Origin: Thermoguttaceae bacterium
Lineage (GTDB): Bacteria; Planctomycetota; Planctomycetia; Pirellulales; Thermoguttaceae
NCBI GenBank assembly: GCA_017407125.1
Contig: JAFQXE010000027.1
Location: forward strand, 1 to 33,982
Length of the DNA: 33,982 nucleotides
Direction of reading: 5' to 3'
Translations under genes and position numbers: made by a program
Notes under the pieces: model-generated
What the model saw: the letters and a program-made list of their open reading frames with translations, nothing else
What the model was told of the DNA's origin: nothing
Database searches by the model: none
In this document: positions 15,842-24,400 of the stretch, piece after piece
Layout of the letters: each line of letters starts with the position of its first letter
How positions within the stretch are numbered: position 1 is the first letter of the stretch

Positions 15842-16873
15842 TTACTTAACTCTCGGCAAGCCGCCAACCCATTCCAGTTCAACGCGGGACAGATACCAGG
15901 ATTTCCCGTGTTCGTCGTTGCCCTGGAAGAACAGCCACGTCTTGCCGGTTTCAGGGTCGATAAAGACGCCGGGATGTCCGGATTCGCTGGAGTTCCATTG
16001 TCCTTTGGGCCCGTTGGTAATAAACGGGACGTTCCAGACGCGCGTCCAGCGGACGCCGTCTTCCGACTGCGCCAGCCCGATGTGCTGAGGATCGTTGTTG
16101 TATCCGCCCGCATAGAACATGAGCAGCTTGCCGTCGCGCTCGCAAACGGACGCCGCTTCTATACAGCGCGTTTCCCAAGGCAGAGTCGGTTCGAGAATGG
16201 AATGATCGCATTGTTTCCACTGATCCGGAGCGAGGTTGTCCCGATTCTCCGCAACGGCGACAACCTGCTTCTGAATTTTCCCTTCCGGATCTCGAGTTGC
16301 GGCATAGAGAAAGCATTTCCCCTTGAACTCGATAAAGTCCGCGTCAATCGCCCGACCGTTTGTCCAGTCGCCCTTCGGAGAGAAAATCGCCGTCGGATAA
16401 ACGCTCTTGAAGTTCAGTCCGTCTTCGGACGTCGCGTAATAGATAGCGTCTTTAGGCCCGTTGCCGTAAGACTGATAGAACAGATGCACTTTCCCGTCCC
16501 AGACTTTCGCGCAGGGCGCGCCCAAGCCTTTTTTGTCACCTTCGCACAGCGGCGTAATCGCTCCGACAGAAGTCCAATTGGTCAGGTCGTCGCTGGTTGC
16601 AACGCCAATATACAGGTCGTACCCGGTCTTTTGAGGGTCAAGAGAGAACAGAGAAAAATACATCCAGTACTTTCCCTTGAACCGAACGACAGTCGGATCT
16701 TTGGCGAACGGCTTTCCGTGCTTGTTGATCAGCGCAAATTTCATTGCCGGATTTTTCAGACTCGGATAGTCGGCAGGCGTAATCGCGTCGCCGGGCTTGT
16801 ACTCGTCTGCAAAGCTAAACGTTGACAGCAAAAGCAGCAGGGTCGATAAAACGATTAAAAATGAGTGTTTCAT
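15842..16873 (-). CDS. Secreted GH43-like five-bladed beta-propeller glycosidase
   Basis: 343 residues with a signal peptide (1-22, cut near SFA-DE). The mature protein shows the blade repeats of GH43/GH32/GH130-type hydrolases: DPTVVRFKGKYWMYFS, KVWDGKVHLFYQS, DADFIEFKGKCFLYAA, ERDGKLLMFYAGG and PETGKTWLFFQG. A candidate catalytic triad fits GH43: Asp59 (KDP) as base, Asp177 as pKa modulator and Glu239 (CIEAAS) as acid. It would act on plant or algal polysaccharide side chains such as arabinosides or xylosides outside the cytoplasm; the substrate is not determinable. Single-domain, no carbohydrate-binding module. No transporter or other glycosidase genes are adjacent. The start is followed directly by the signal peptide. 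Confidence 0.85.
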   Translation of the reverse strand: MKHSFLIVLSTLLLLLSTFSFADEYKPGDAITPADYPSLKNPAMKFALINKHGKPFAKDPTVVRFKGKYWMYFSLFSLDPQKTGYDLYIGVATSDDLTNWTSVGAITPLCEGDKKGLGAPCAKVWDGKVHLFYQSYGNGPKDAIYYATSEDGLNFKSVYPTAIFSPKGDWTNGRAIDADFIEFKGKCFLYAATRDPEGKIQKQVVAVAENRDNLAPDQWKQCDHSILEPTLPWETRCIEAASVCERDGKLLMFYAGGYNNDPQHIGLAQSEDGVRWTRVWNVPFITNGPKGQWNSSESGHPGVFIDPETGKTWLFFQGNDEHGKSWYLSRVELEWVGGLPRVK

Positions 16874-16886
16874 GATGGCATTTTAA

Positions 16887-17112
16887 AATTAGCAATTAGC
16901 AATTTGCAATTAGCAATTGGCGCAAGCGCCTCAATAAAATATCCTTTATTATAATAGAATTATAATTAGAATAAAAGAGGGCGCTGGAAAAAAACAGCGC
17001 CGTCTTGACGATTAAGACGTACTCGATATAATTAATAACTGGCAGTTGGCAATTTGTAATTGACGCAAGCGCTTCAATAATTGCTAATTGCTCATTGATA
17101 ATTGCTAATTGT
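16887..17112. repeat. Intergenic repeat built from AATTAGCAATT words
   Basis: The left block (16887-16936) has several AATTAGCAATT words followed by GGCGC AA GCGCC and TCAATAA. The right block (17040-17112) repeats GGCAATTTGTAATT, GACGCAAGCGCTTCAATAA, then the complementary words TTGCTAATTG several times. The two blocks are partly direct and partly inverted copies, with about 100 bp of AT-rich sequence between. The element occupies nearly all of the divergent gap between the glycosidase and the duplicated-domain gene. Confidence 0.7.
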
Positions 17113-17123
17113 TCCCAAACGCC

Positions 17124-17819
17124 ATGGAAAAAATCTGTCAGCTTCGCTTGCCGCTTCACGTTGTTTTGATTGAAAACGGGTTCGTCTGCCTGTCGACGGA
17201 CGCGCATACGGAAGAGAACCCGGAATTTGCGATTGCTCTGTTTCAGGAAGAACGAGCGGCAGAGAAGTTTGTCGAAAAAGCCGCCATTCTCGGCGCGGAA
17301 GTCCGAACGGTGTTCACGTACAAAGACCTTGTCTTTTTCCTGACGCTGTTTAACAAGCCTTATACGCATTTAGCGTGGAATCCGCGGGTTACGGAAGACG
17401 GAGCCGTCAAAACGGACTGGATCGACTCCATCGACAACATTCTGGCGCAGCTTCCTCCCGTTTCCAAGCAGGAGGGCGAAGACCGCGCCGCGCCGTGGCA
17501 GTATCCCGCCTACGTCATGTCTGAAAGAGGGGTTGAAAAGAAATACGTTGTTATCAACACCCAAATGCCCGACGGCAAACCCATTTCCGCCGTCGTCCTG
17601 TTTTCGTCAAGCGCTATAGCCGACGAGTTCTCGAAAAAGTCCAATATTCTCGGTTTGACGGTTGAGAAAGTTGAAAACCACGCCCAAATGACCGAAATCT
17701 TCCGCGTCTGGAAATCGCTCTACGACGCCGTTGCCGTTGACCCGGTTATCGCCGATGACGGCAAGCAGTCCGCTATTTGCCTCTGGACGGAAAGCCTGTG
17801 GGAGAAATACTTTGAGTAG
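17124..17819 (+). CDS. Protein of unknown function with two tandem homologous domains
   Basis: 231 residues, not recognised; no signal peptide or membrane helix. The two halves look like copies. In the first, PEFAIALFQEERAAEKFVEK then AAILGAEV ends in WNPRVTEDG; in the second, PISAVVLFSSSAIADEF then SNILGLTV ends in VDPVIADDG. Each unit is about 110 residues with alternating strands and helices, and aligns without large gaps. The pattern loosely recalls SseB-like domains, but I would not assign it. The ATG at 17124 is preferred over an upstream TTG at 17109 because homology-like sequence begins after it; neither has a Shine-Dalgarno. Probably a cytoplasmic, single-gene unit. Confidence 0.7.
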   Translation: MEKICQLRLPLHVVLIENGFVCLSTDAHTEENPEFAIALFQEERAAEKFVEKAAILGAEVRTVFTYKDLVFFLTLFNKPYTHLAWNPRVTEDGAVKTDWIDSIDNILAQLPPVSKQEGEDRAAPWQYPAYVMSERGVEKKYVVINTQMPDGKPISAVVLFSSSAIADEFSKKSNILGLTVEKVENHAQMTEIFRVWKSLYDAVAVDPVIADDGKQSAICLWTESLWEKYFE

Positions 17820-17828
17820 AGAAGAATG

Positions 17829-17974
17829 GAAGGCGGTAATGAAGTGAGCGTTAGCGAACGGAATTACGCATTCGCCGTCAGGCGAACATAACGATGGGGT
17901 CAACGTTTGAGGTTCGCCTTTGGCGAACTGCGTAACTACGCTCCCGGTGGTCGCTTCGTTACCGCCTTTCATCC
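17829..17974. repeat. Long imperfect inverted repeat with internal hairpins (cruciform)
   Basis: The left arm begins AAGGCGGTAATGAAG (17829); the right arm ends CTTCGTTACCGCCTT (near 17970). Between them the arms stay complementary in patches (ATTACGCA with TGCGTAA) and each contains a small hairpin: TTCGCC GTCA GGCGAA on the left and TTCGCC TTT GGCGAA on the right. It lies 10 bases after the duplicated-domain gene. The remainder of the 416-base gap to 18235 contains a 65-codon open frame (17999-18196) that I do not accept as a gene, and TATATT sequences just before the HtrA start. Confidence 0.65.
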
Positions 17975-18235
17975 AATCACGAACCTCTGTTAATCTAGGT
18001 GACTTTTAACGGTTATTCCGAACTTAACGAGAAACTTTTACTATTAAAACGGAATAACCGATTCTTTAAAAGGCGAATGAAGGGCAAAGAGTGCGACTCT
18101 TTGCCGACGTCCGAAATATACGATGGAATTACTATTTTTAGCATCGGACGATTTCTTATCGCTATACAAAAGCAATATTCCTGCCTCTGGTTTTAGCCAG
18201 ACGCGCTAAAACCCCTATATTTATATTAAGTTGAA

Positions 18236-19591
18236 ATGAATATGTCCCGTAATTTCGTATTCCAGTCCTTATGTTGGTTGACGTTCCTTTTGTGCGTTTG
18301 CCTGATTTACCCGGACTGGTCTTACGGACGCGATAATCCGGTTGTCAAAGCTGCCGCTGCGGCGCGTCCCAGCGTTGTCAATATTCGCGGCGAAAAAGAA
18401 ATATACTCTGCAGACGAAAGTTCCAACGAAACCGTTCGACGCGTTAAAGGCATGGGCGCCGGCGTGATTATCGACTCTCGAGGCTATATCGTTACCAATT
18501 TCCACGTTATTGACTCCATCAAGGAAATTCAGGTAACTACTGCTGACGGCAAGATTTACGTCGCCCGTTGCATTGCTCGCGATGCGGCTACGGACTTGGC
18601 GATTATTAAAATTGAAACGGACGTTCCTCTGCAAACCATCGCCATTGGCGACTCCAACGAGCTGGAAATCGGCGAAACGGTTATCGCAATGGGCAACGCC
18701 TACGGATACGAACACACCGTTACCATGGGCATCGTCAGCGCTCTGCACCGCACGGTTCAGGCGTCCGACGTCCAGACGTACGTCAATCTTATTCAGACTG
18801 ACGCCAGCATCAACCCCGGCAACTCCGGCGGACCTCTGCTCAACATTGACGGCGAGATGATCGGCATCAACGCCGCCGTTCGAGCCGGCGCTCAGGGAAT
18901 CGGTTTTGCCATTCCGGTCGACGCCGCTTTGGAACGCGTTGCGGACATGCTTCAAAATCAGACGAATCAGCTTGCCCGACATGGACTTACGGTTGCCGCC
19001 GTTGTTCTGCCAGACGGCCGCAAGGCGGTTCAGGTCAAAAAGGTTGACAACAACTCGCCCGCCCAGCGCGTCGGGATTCATCAGGGGGATTTCATCCGTT
19101 CCGTTGACGGCGTAACGGTAACCAATCGCGTGGATTTCGCCTGCGCTCTGGTTGAGAACTACGGCGGCGCGTCGGTCAACATGGAAATTATCCGAAATAA
19201 CGAGCCGTACAAATTCGAGTTTGAATTGCAGGCGCCAGCTGGATTCAGCGGAGACGACCTGACGGTTTGGAACGTCCTCGGGCTGCAACTGACCGAAATT
19301 CCTTCGACCGAGTTCAAGCAGAAATACGGTTCCCAGTACCGCGGCGGCATGAAAGTCGTTCGAGTCCGCGCTGGGTCGCCAGCCGATCAGCAGGGAATTG
19401 AAACGGGCGACGCGATTATCGGTCTTCACAAATGGGAAACCCTTTCCATGGAAAACGTTATGTACGTTTTGACTCGAGACGACCTGGCGTCCTTCTCGCC
19501 GCTGAAGTTTTTGGTAATTCGCAACCAAAACGTCCTCTACGGAGCCATGACGCTTACCAAGTCCAATAACAATAACGTTGCAAGTTACTAA
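18236..19591 (+). CDS. HtrA/Deg-family serine protease with two PDZ domains
   Basis: 451 residues. A hydrophobic N-terminal segment (about 9-26) acts as signal peptide or membrane anchor, placing the enzyme in the periplasm. The trypsin-like domain (about 35-235) has a complete triad: His90 (NFHVID), Asp120 (ATDLAIIKI) and Ser197 (NPGNSGGP). PDZ1 (about 250-335) and PDZ2 (about 345-440) follow, the DegP/DegQ arrangement. It should degrade or refold misfolded envelope proteins. The catalytic domain lacks the long LA loop of E. coli DegP. Two ATGs lie at 18236 and 18242 with no Shine-Dalgarno for either; TATATT at 18222-18227 would place a transcription start almost on the ATG. It stands alone, followed by a word-repeat hairpin. 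Confidence 0.93.
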   Translation: MNMSRNFVFQSLCWLTFLLCVCLIYPDWSYGRDNPVVKAAAAARPSVVNIRGEKEIYSADESSNETVRRVKGMGAGVIIDSRGYIVTNFHVIDSIKEIQVTTADGKIYVARCIARDAATDLAIIKIETDVPLQTIAIGDSNELEIGETVIAMGNAYGYEHTVTMGIVSALHRTVQASDVQTYVNLIQTDASINPGNSGGPLLNIDGEMIGINAAVRAGAQGIGFAIPVDAALERVADMLQNQTNQLARHGLTVAAVVLPDGRKAVQVKKVDNNSPAQRVGIHQGDFIRSVDGVTVTNRVDFACALVENYGGASVNMEIIRNNEPYKFEFELQAPAGFSGDDLTVWNVLGLQLTEIPSTEFKQKYGSQYRGGMKVVRVRAGSPADQQGIETGDAIIGLHKWETLSMENVMYVLTRDDLASFSPLKFLVIRNQNVLYGAMTLTKSNNNNVASY

Positions 19592-19592
19592 G

Positions 19593-19711
19593 AAGCTATT
19601 AGCTATTAGCTCCTAGCTGTTAGCTTGTGCATTTGTAGTTCTCTGCGTTAATTGTTAAAGCTGGGCGCTAAAAACACCAAGCTAGAGGCTAGTAGCTAGA
19701 AGCTAAAAGCT
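19593..19711. repeat. Intergenic hairpin built from AGCTATTAGCT words
   Basis: The left arm (19593-19627) reads as AGCTATTAGCTATTAGCT-type words plus CCTAGCTGTTAGCTT. The right arm (19679-19711) carries complementary words, AAGCTAGAGGCTAGTAGC then TAGAAGCTAAAAGCTT. The arms are about 50 bp apart. Same word family as 2460-2571 and 3871-3922. It starts directly after the HtrA stop codon and ends 12 bases before the thiL ATG. Confidence 0.7.
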
Positions 19712-19722
19712 TATTACATCCC

Positions 19723-20700
19723 ATGCCATCTTCCCTTGAATCTGACGTCTTTCGCTGGCTCCAGAGCCGTGGGCTGTGGACGCAAACGCGCGACTCCAAT
19801 CCCAACGTTGTCGTGGGACCGGGCGACGACGCAGCCGTCTTGGCGCGTCCGGCTGGGGACGTGGTTGTCAGTACCGACATGCTTTCTGACGACGTCGATT
19901 TCCTCCTGGCGGAGACGAAGCCGGAACTGGTGGGAAGAAAAGCGCTGGGCGTCAATCTGTCAGATTTGGCGGCGATGGCGGCGACTCCAATCGGGTTTAC
20001 CGCCTCGGTTGCCGTCGATAAAAACTGGTCGAAACCCGCGTACGGGAATCTGTCTTGCCTGAATTATCTCAAACGTCTTTGCGAGGGCATGCTCAAGCTG
20101 GCAGACGAGTTCAACTGCCCGTTGGTCGGCGGCGACACCAACTGCTTCAACGGCCCGCTGACGATTTCCATAACTGTTTTCGGCGTGATTCCTCACATCT
20201 TGAAGAGGCGGAAAAAGTACATCCCCTGGACGAGAAGCGCGGCTCAGCCCTGCGACGCCATTCTCCTAACCGGCGCGGTCGGCGGAAGCATTCACGGACG
20301 CCAGTTTACCTTCACGCCCCGCGTCAACGAAGCTCTATATTTACGGCAAAACTACGACATCCACGCCGCCATGGACATCTCCGACGGCTTGTCGCTTGAC
20401 CTGTTCCGAATGACGACCGCATCCAACGTCGGGGCGGCTCTTGACCTCGACGCTATCCCGATTCACCGCGACGTCAAAAAAACGCACGACGACGTAACTC
20501 CTTTGCAGCACGCTCTTTCTGACGGCGAAGATTTCGAGCTGATTCTGACTGCGTCGCCCGCAACGGCGGAAAAAATTCTCTGCGACGAAACGCTCCGTTC
20601 TCTGGGCGCGAAGATTGCCAGAATCGGAACCGTCGTGAACCAACCCGGTCTGTGGACGACAGACGGGAAAGAAATCTCCCCCTCCGGCTGGCTGCATTGA
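19723..20700 (+). CDS. thiL: Thiamine-monophosphate kinase
   Basis: 325 residues, normal family length. It phosphorylates thiamine monophosphate to thiamine diphosphate with ATP, the last step of cofactor synthesis, in the cytoplasm. Signature segments are in order: GPGDDAAV (32-39), STDMLSDDVDF (50-60), GVNLSDLAAMAATP (76-89), GGDTN (136-140), DISDGLSLDL (218-227) and SDGEDFELIL (266-275), all with the acidic metal ligands of the AIRS/ThiL superfamily intact. The N-terminus (FRWLQSRGL) supports the ATG at 19723. No Shine-Dalgarno and no TPP riboswitch were seen upstream; the leader is the word-repeat hairpin. No other thiamine gene is adjacent. Confidence 0.95.
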   Translation: MPSSLESDVFRWLQSRGLWTQTRDSNPNVVVGPGDDAAVLARPAGDVVVSTDMLSDDVDFLLAETKPELVGRKALGVNLSDLAAMAATPIGFTASVAVDKNWSKPAYGNLSCLNYLKRLCEGMLKLADEFNCPLVGGDTNCFNGPLTISITVFGVIPHILKRRKKYIPWTRSAAQPCDAILLTGAVGGSIHGRQFTFTPRVNEALYLRQNYDIHAAMDISDGLSLDLFRMTTASNVGAALDLDAIPIHRDVKKTHDDVTPLQHALSDGEDFELILTASPATAEKILCDETLRSLGAKIARIGTVVNQPGLWTTDGKEISPSGWLH

Positions 20701-20756
20701 AGAAGTACGCTAATTCTGTAGTCTACGAAAAAAAGCAAAAATATTTCTTAAACCTG

Positions 20757-20785
20757 TTACATTCTGAATTGTTTTTCGTTATAAT
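20757..20785 (+). promoter_or_regulatory. Putative promoter of the DUF805 gene
   Basis: TTACAT (20757-20762), 17-bp spacer, perfect TATAAT (20780-20785). It lies in the short gap after thiL and would give a leader of about 40 bases containing the strong GAGGAGG ribosome site. Confidence 0.55.
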
Positions 20786-20831
20786 AAATATAGGAAAACA
20801 AAAAACTCTTACCCAGAATGAGGAGGTTGCA

Positions 20832-21242
20832 ATGATTAAATACATCTTTCAGTGTCTGACAACAAAATACTGCGATTTTGACGGTCGCGCCTCTCTTGCT
20901 GAGTTTTTCAGCTTTTGGCTCTTTGCTTTTGTGCTGTTATATTTATTTGTAGCTCCTATTGGAATGGTAAATGATAAGAACATTAAATCTCTGCTTACCA
21001 TTTTTGGGGGTATGACTTTGTGTTATTTATTCTTTCCATGTTTGGCGGTAACTGTTCGCCGTCTGCATGACGGAGATGTCTCTGGCTGGTGGCTATTGAT
21101 GATATTCACTGTTTATTATATACCTGTGCTTTTCCTTTTAATTATTTTGGGCTGGCACGAACGCAATTATCTCGAAGACAATAAATATGGTCCCACTTTA
21201 GTCAAAAAAAATGACGATGAGAGTGAAGACGAAAATAAGTAA
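20832..21242 (+). CDS. DUF805 family membrane protein
   Basis: 136 residues with three to four hydrophobic helices. The N-terminal FDGRASLAEFFSFWLF (16-31) and the central TVRRLHDGDVSGWWLLM (about 76-92) are the two DUF805 signatures; the family is a widespread inner-membrane protein of unknown function. The tail is hydrophilic and acidic (KKNDDESEDENK). The start at 20832 is set by a strong AGGAGG site six bases upstream, the best ribosome site in the window; an upstream in-frame extension would overlap the thiL 3' end and lacks family similarity. It has its own promoter. Confidence 0.88.
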   Translation: MIKYIFQCLTTKYCDFDGRASLAEFFSFWLFAFVLLYLFVAPIGMVNDKNIKSLLTIFGGMTLCYLFFPCLAVTVRRLHDGDVSGWWLLMIFTVYYIPVLFLLIILGWHERNYLEDNKYGPTLVKKNDDESEDENK

Positions 21243-21321
21243 TTTTGTTAAAATATAATGTCAAAATAAAATTCTCTTTTCTTCTTTTTTCTATTTTCTC
21301 CCCGTTCCTGCTTCTATTTTC

Positions 21322-21339
21322 TTAAATATATGGTATAAT
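21322..21339 (+). promoter_or_regulatory. Extended -10 promoter of the first PEP-CTERM gene
   Basis: TTAAATATATGGTATAAT contains the extended -10 TGnTATAAT with TATAAT at 21334-21339. The same block, with one base changed, precedes the second PEP-CTERM gene (26383-26400). No good -35 is seen, as expected for an extended -10 promoter. Distance from the end of TATAAT to the ATG is 102 bases. Confidence 0.65.
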
Positions 21340-21441
21340 GGTAAATGTGGTAAATTGTATACGGAGCTATAGTTTCTTGTTCTTCAGTTCCGCTTTGCCA
21401 TTATACCCAAATTACTTCCAATCCTATTATATATTTTTGTT

Positions 21442-24400
21442 ATGAAAAGCACATATCGTTTGTTTGTCGGACTGTTGGTTTTGACGATGTCGGCGCTGGC
21501 TTACGCGGACCCTGCCAATCCTGTAATTCTGCCGGAAGAAGGCGCGACGTCTCTTAACGCGAACACCATTAATCAGAATATGGGACCTGACGTTACCGTT
21601 TGGGTTCAAAATACTTTCGGGTCAGAAATCGAACTCAACTCCGGTTCGCCCTCAATTCCTGCCAACAGCGAGGGCTTGATAATCGGCGGCACGAGCGATA
21701 CTGCCAAGATCAAGCTTCAGACAAACAATCTGCTCAACATCAACCAAACAACGGTTCAGCCAAATGGCGCTTTTACCGTTTCCGGAGCAAGCGGCACGAG
21801 CGATTATTTCGATACCAGTCTTTCTATCGAGGGGGGAACTGTCCAGATTAAAAAGGGAACGTTCTCCATGAGAAGCTCTGATATTTCCATATCAAGCGGT
21901 TCTCTGGAGTTTTTAGGCCGCGTGCGAGTTGGCTACAATTCCGATACGACCGGAGCGTCCACGTTAACTCAGACCGGCGGAACTGTTACGATTCAAGCTA
22001 TGGCCAGCAGTGAAAAGAATCAATATTTCATTATTGGATATTATAGCGGCTCCGAAGGCGAGCTTAACATCTCCGGCGGAACTTTTACTACTGCTATGGA
22101 AACCAAAATTGGCGACAGCGGCACGGGAACCTTCAACCTTACCGGGGGCGTGTTCAACCAAACCGCCGGCTGGGCGAACCTTGGTTACGAAGCCAGTGGC
22201 AAAGGAACTATGACGGTCAATGGCGGAACGTTCAATTATACAGTCAACGATTTCCGAGTTGGCCGCGCTGGCTCTGGCGAACTCAATTTAGAGTCTGGAA
22301 CGTTCAATCTCGGTTCAAAATTTCTTGTTGTTGGTTACTATGAAGGCTCAACCGGCGAATTTAACATGACCGGCGGAACTCTGACTGCCAAAGGTCTTAC
22401 CATTGGCGACAAACCCAAAACTTCAAGTAAAGACGCCGCTAGCGGAACGGCGACTTTTACCAACATTGCAAATCAATCGTTTTCAGGCGACGTTACCGTT
22501 GGATCGAGTGGAAATGGCAAGCTCACGCTGGATAATTCTTCCATAACTACTACTGGATACCTGTACATTGGAAAAGTTGCGGGAGCGTCTGGGGAAGTAA
22601 CGCTGAAAAACGGTTCGACGTTTACGTCTCCAAGTCATTCTCTTCGTATTGGACAAGAGGGAACCGGCGTTGTTAATGTCCTGTCCGGTTCAACGTTGAA
22701 CAGTTCCGGTCAAGACATTCACATTGCATATAGCTCTACAGGCGACGGGACTCTTAACATCGACGGCGGCGCGGTCAAAGCAAATCATATTATGGTTGGC
22801 AGCGCTGGAACCGGCTTGCTTGAAGTGAAAAACGGAACCATTGACCTGGCGTCGGGGAAGGTTCTTTACGTTGGATATGCTGCTGGTACAGTCGGAACGT
22901 TCAATATGTCTGGCGCCGACAGCAAGGTAACCGTCGGTCTTCTTCACGTAGGAGAAAATACTGCTAAAGTAGGTGAGGACAACAAACCCATAGCTAACGT
23001 TGCTACAATTTCTGGCGGATCGTTTACCAGTTTGGGTAATATTTTTGTCGCCGCAGAATCAGGCTCTCTGGGCATTCTCAACGTTGAAGGCGGAACGCTG
23101 ACAGGAAAAGGCGAGTTGCGCATTGGTCGATATGGCGACGGAACAATGGCCGTTAAAAACAATGCAGTTGTATCATCCACCGGCGTTGTAAATGTTGGTC
23201 AATACGATGGCTCTACAGGCGTTCTCAATGTTGAAGGCGGAACGCTCGAAGCAAAAACGGACTTCTACGTTGGCAACGTCGGCAAAGGTACGATGAACAT
23301 TTCCGGTGGAAACGTTACACCCAAGGGTAAATTGTATGTTGCCTATGACGCGAAATCTACAAGCGAGATTAAAGTTACTGGCGGCTCTTTAACTGGAACC
23401 AGCGAGCTGCTTGTTGGCTACTATGGCAAAGGAACTGTAACAATTACCGGCGGAGACGTTTCTTTCGCAGGATTGGTCAACGTTGGATTTGAAACCGGGG
23501 CAGTCGGCGATCTTTCCATCAAGAACGGAACTTTCTCAAATCCCACTTCTTCGTCTACGTTGCGTATTGGGCGCAAAGGAACGGGAACTGTAGAAGTCCT
23601 GGAAGGCGGTAAGCTTATTGTTGAAAACACGAACACTCAGCTTGGCTACTATGAAGGAGGCAACGGAACGCTTACCATTGACGGCGGAACCGCTAACCTG
23701 AATACGCTGCAAATTGGATTCGCCTCCGGGTCAACGGGCGCTTTGGAAGTATTAGGCGGAAAGCTGAACGTCTTTAATGAAATCAGCGTTGGCTATGACG
23801 GAACCGGAAGTGCAGCCATTTCCGGCGGCGTCGTAACGACGGGCAATTTTGTAGTCAAGTCGGGAATGAGCGCCGCTCTTAATGGAGGAACGCTTAACGT
23901 TGCATCGTATGTCAACGAAGGAACGACGACATTCAACGGCGCGACTATCAATTTGGGGTCTGGCGGCGTTATCAATTCGACGGGAACGTTTACCGCGACA
24001 AGCGGCTCCGTTATCGTTACTCCTGGCGATTATTATTCCGAATCTGACCAGGTTCTCATTGGTCGTTTTGCAAACGCCGATACTGCTAACAGTATCAAGA
24101 ATTGGACGACCGTTCCAGAAGGCTGGTCGACGGCAGCGATAGAATTAGAAGACAATGGTCCTGCGATTGTAGTTGCTCAAAAAGGTTCAGCGCCGACAGG
24201 CGTTAAAATCTGGAACGGGGGCGAGGCTAATATGAGCAGCGCTGACAGCTGGTCGGGCGATACGTCTAACAATACCGGATACGTCCTCGGCGGAACGAAC
24301 AAGTTCAAGGACTTTGCCGGAGATCTTGTCCTTGTAGACGGTACAAATACATTTTCAATCAACGCGCCTGTCCCGTCAGGTCATTTATTGGTTAATGACG

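Noticed and set aside
17999..18196. 65-codon frame before the HtrA gene
   Set aside because: It starts at GTG, has no ribosome site and no recognisable composition or domain.
18269..19528. Long minus-strand open frame of 419 codons across the HtrA gene
   Set aside because: The opposite strand encodes a complete HtrA protease with intact triad and PDZ domains; the antisense frame has no recognisable domain.
19592..19722. TPP riboswitch upstream of thiL
   Set aside because: The leader is the AGCTA word repeat; the conserved THI-box bases such as CTGAGA and ACCTGA are not present.
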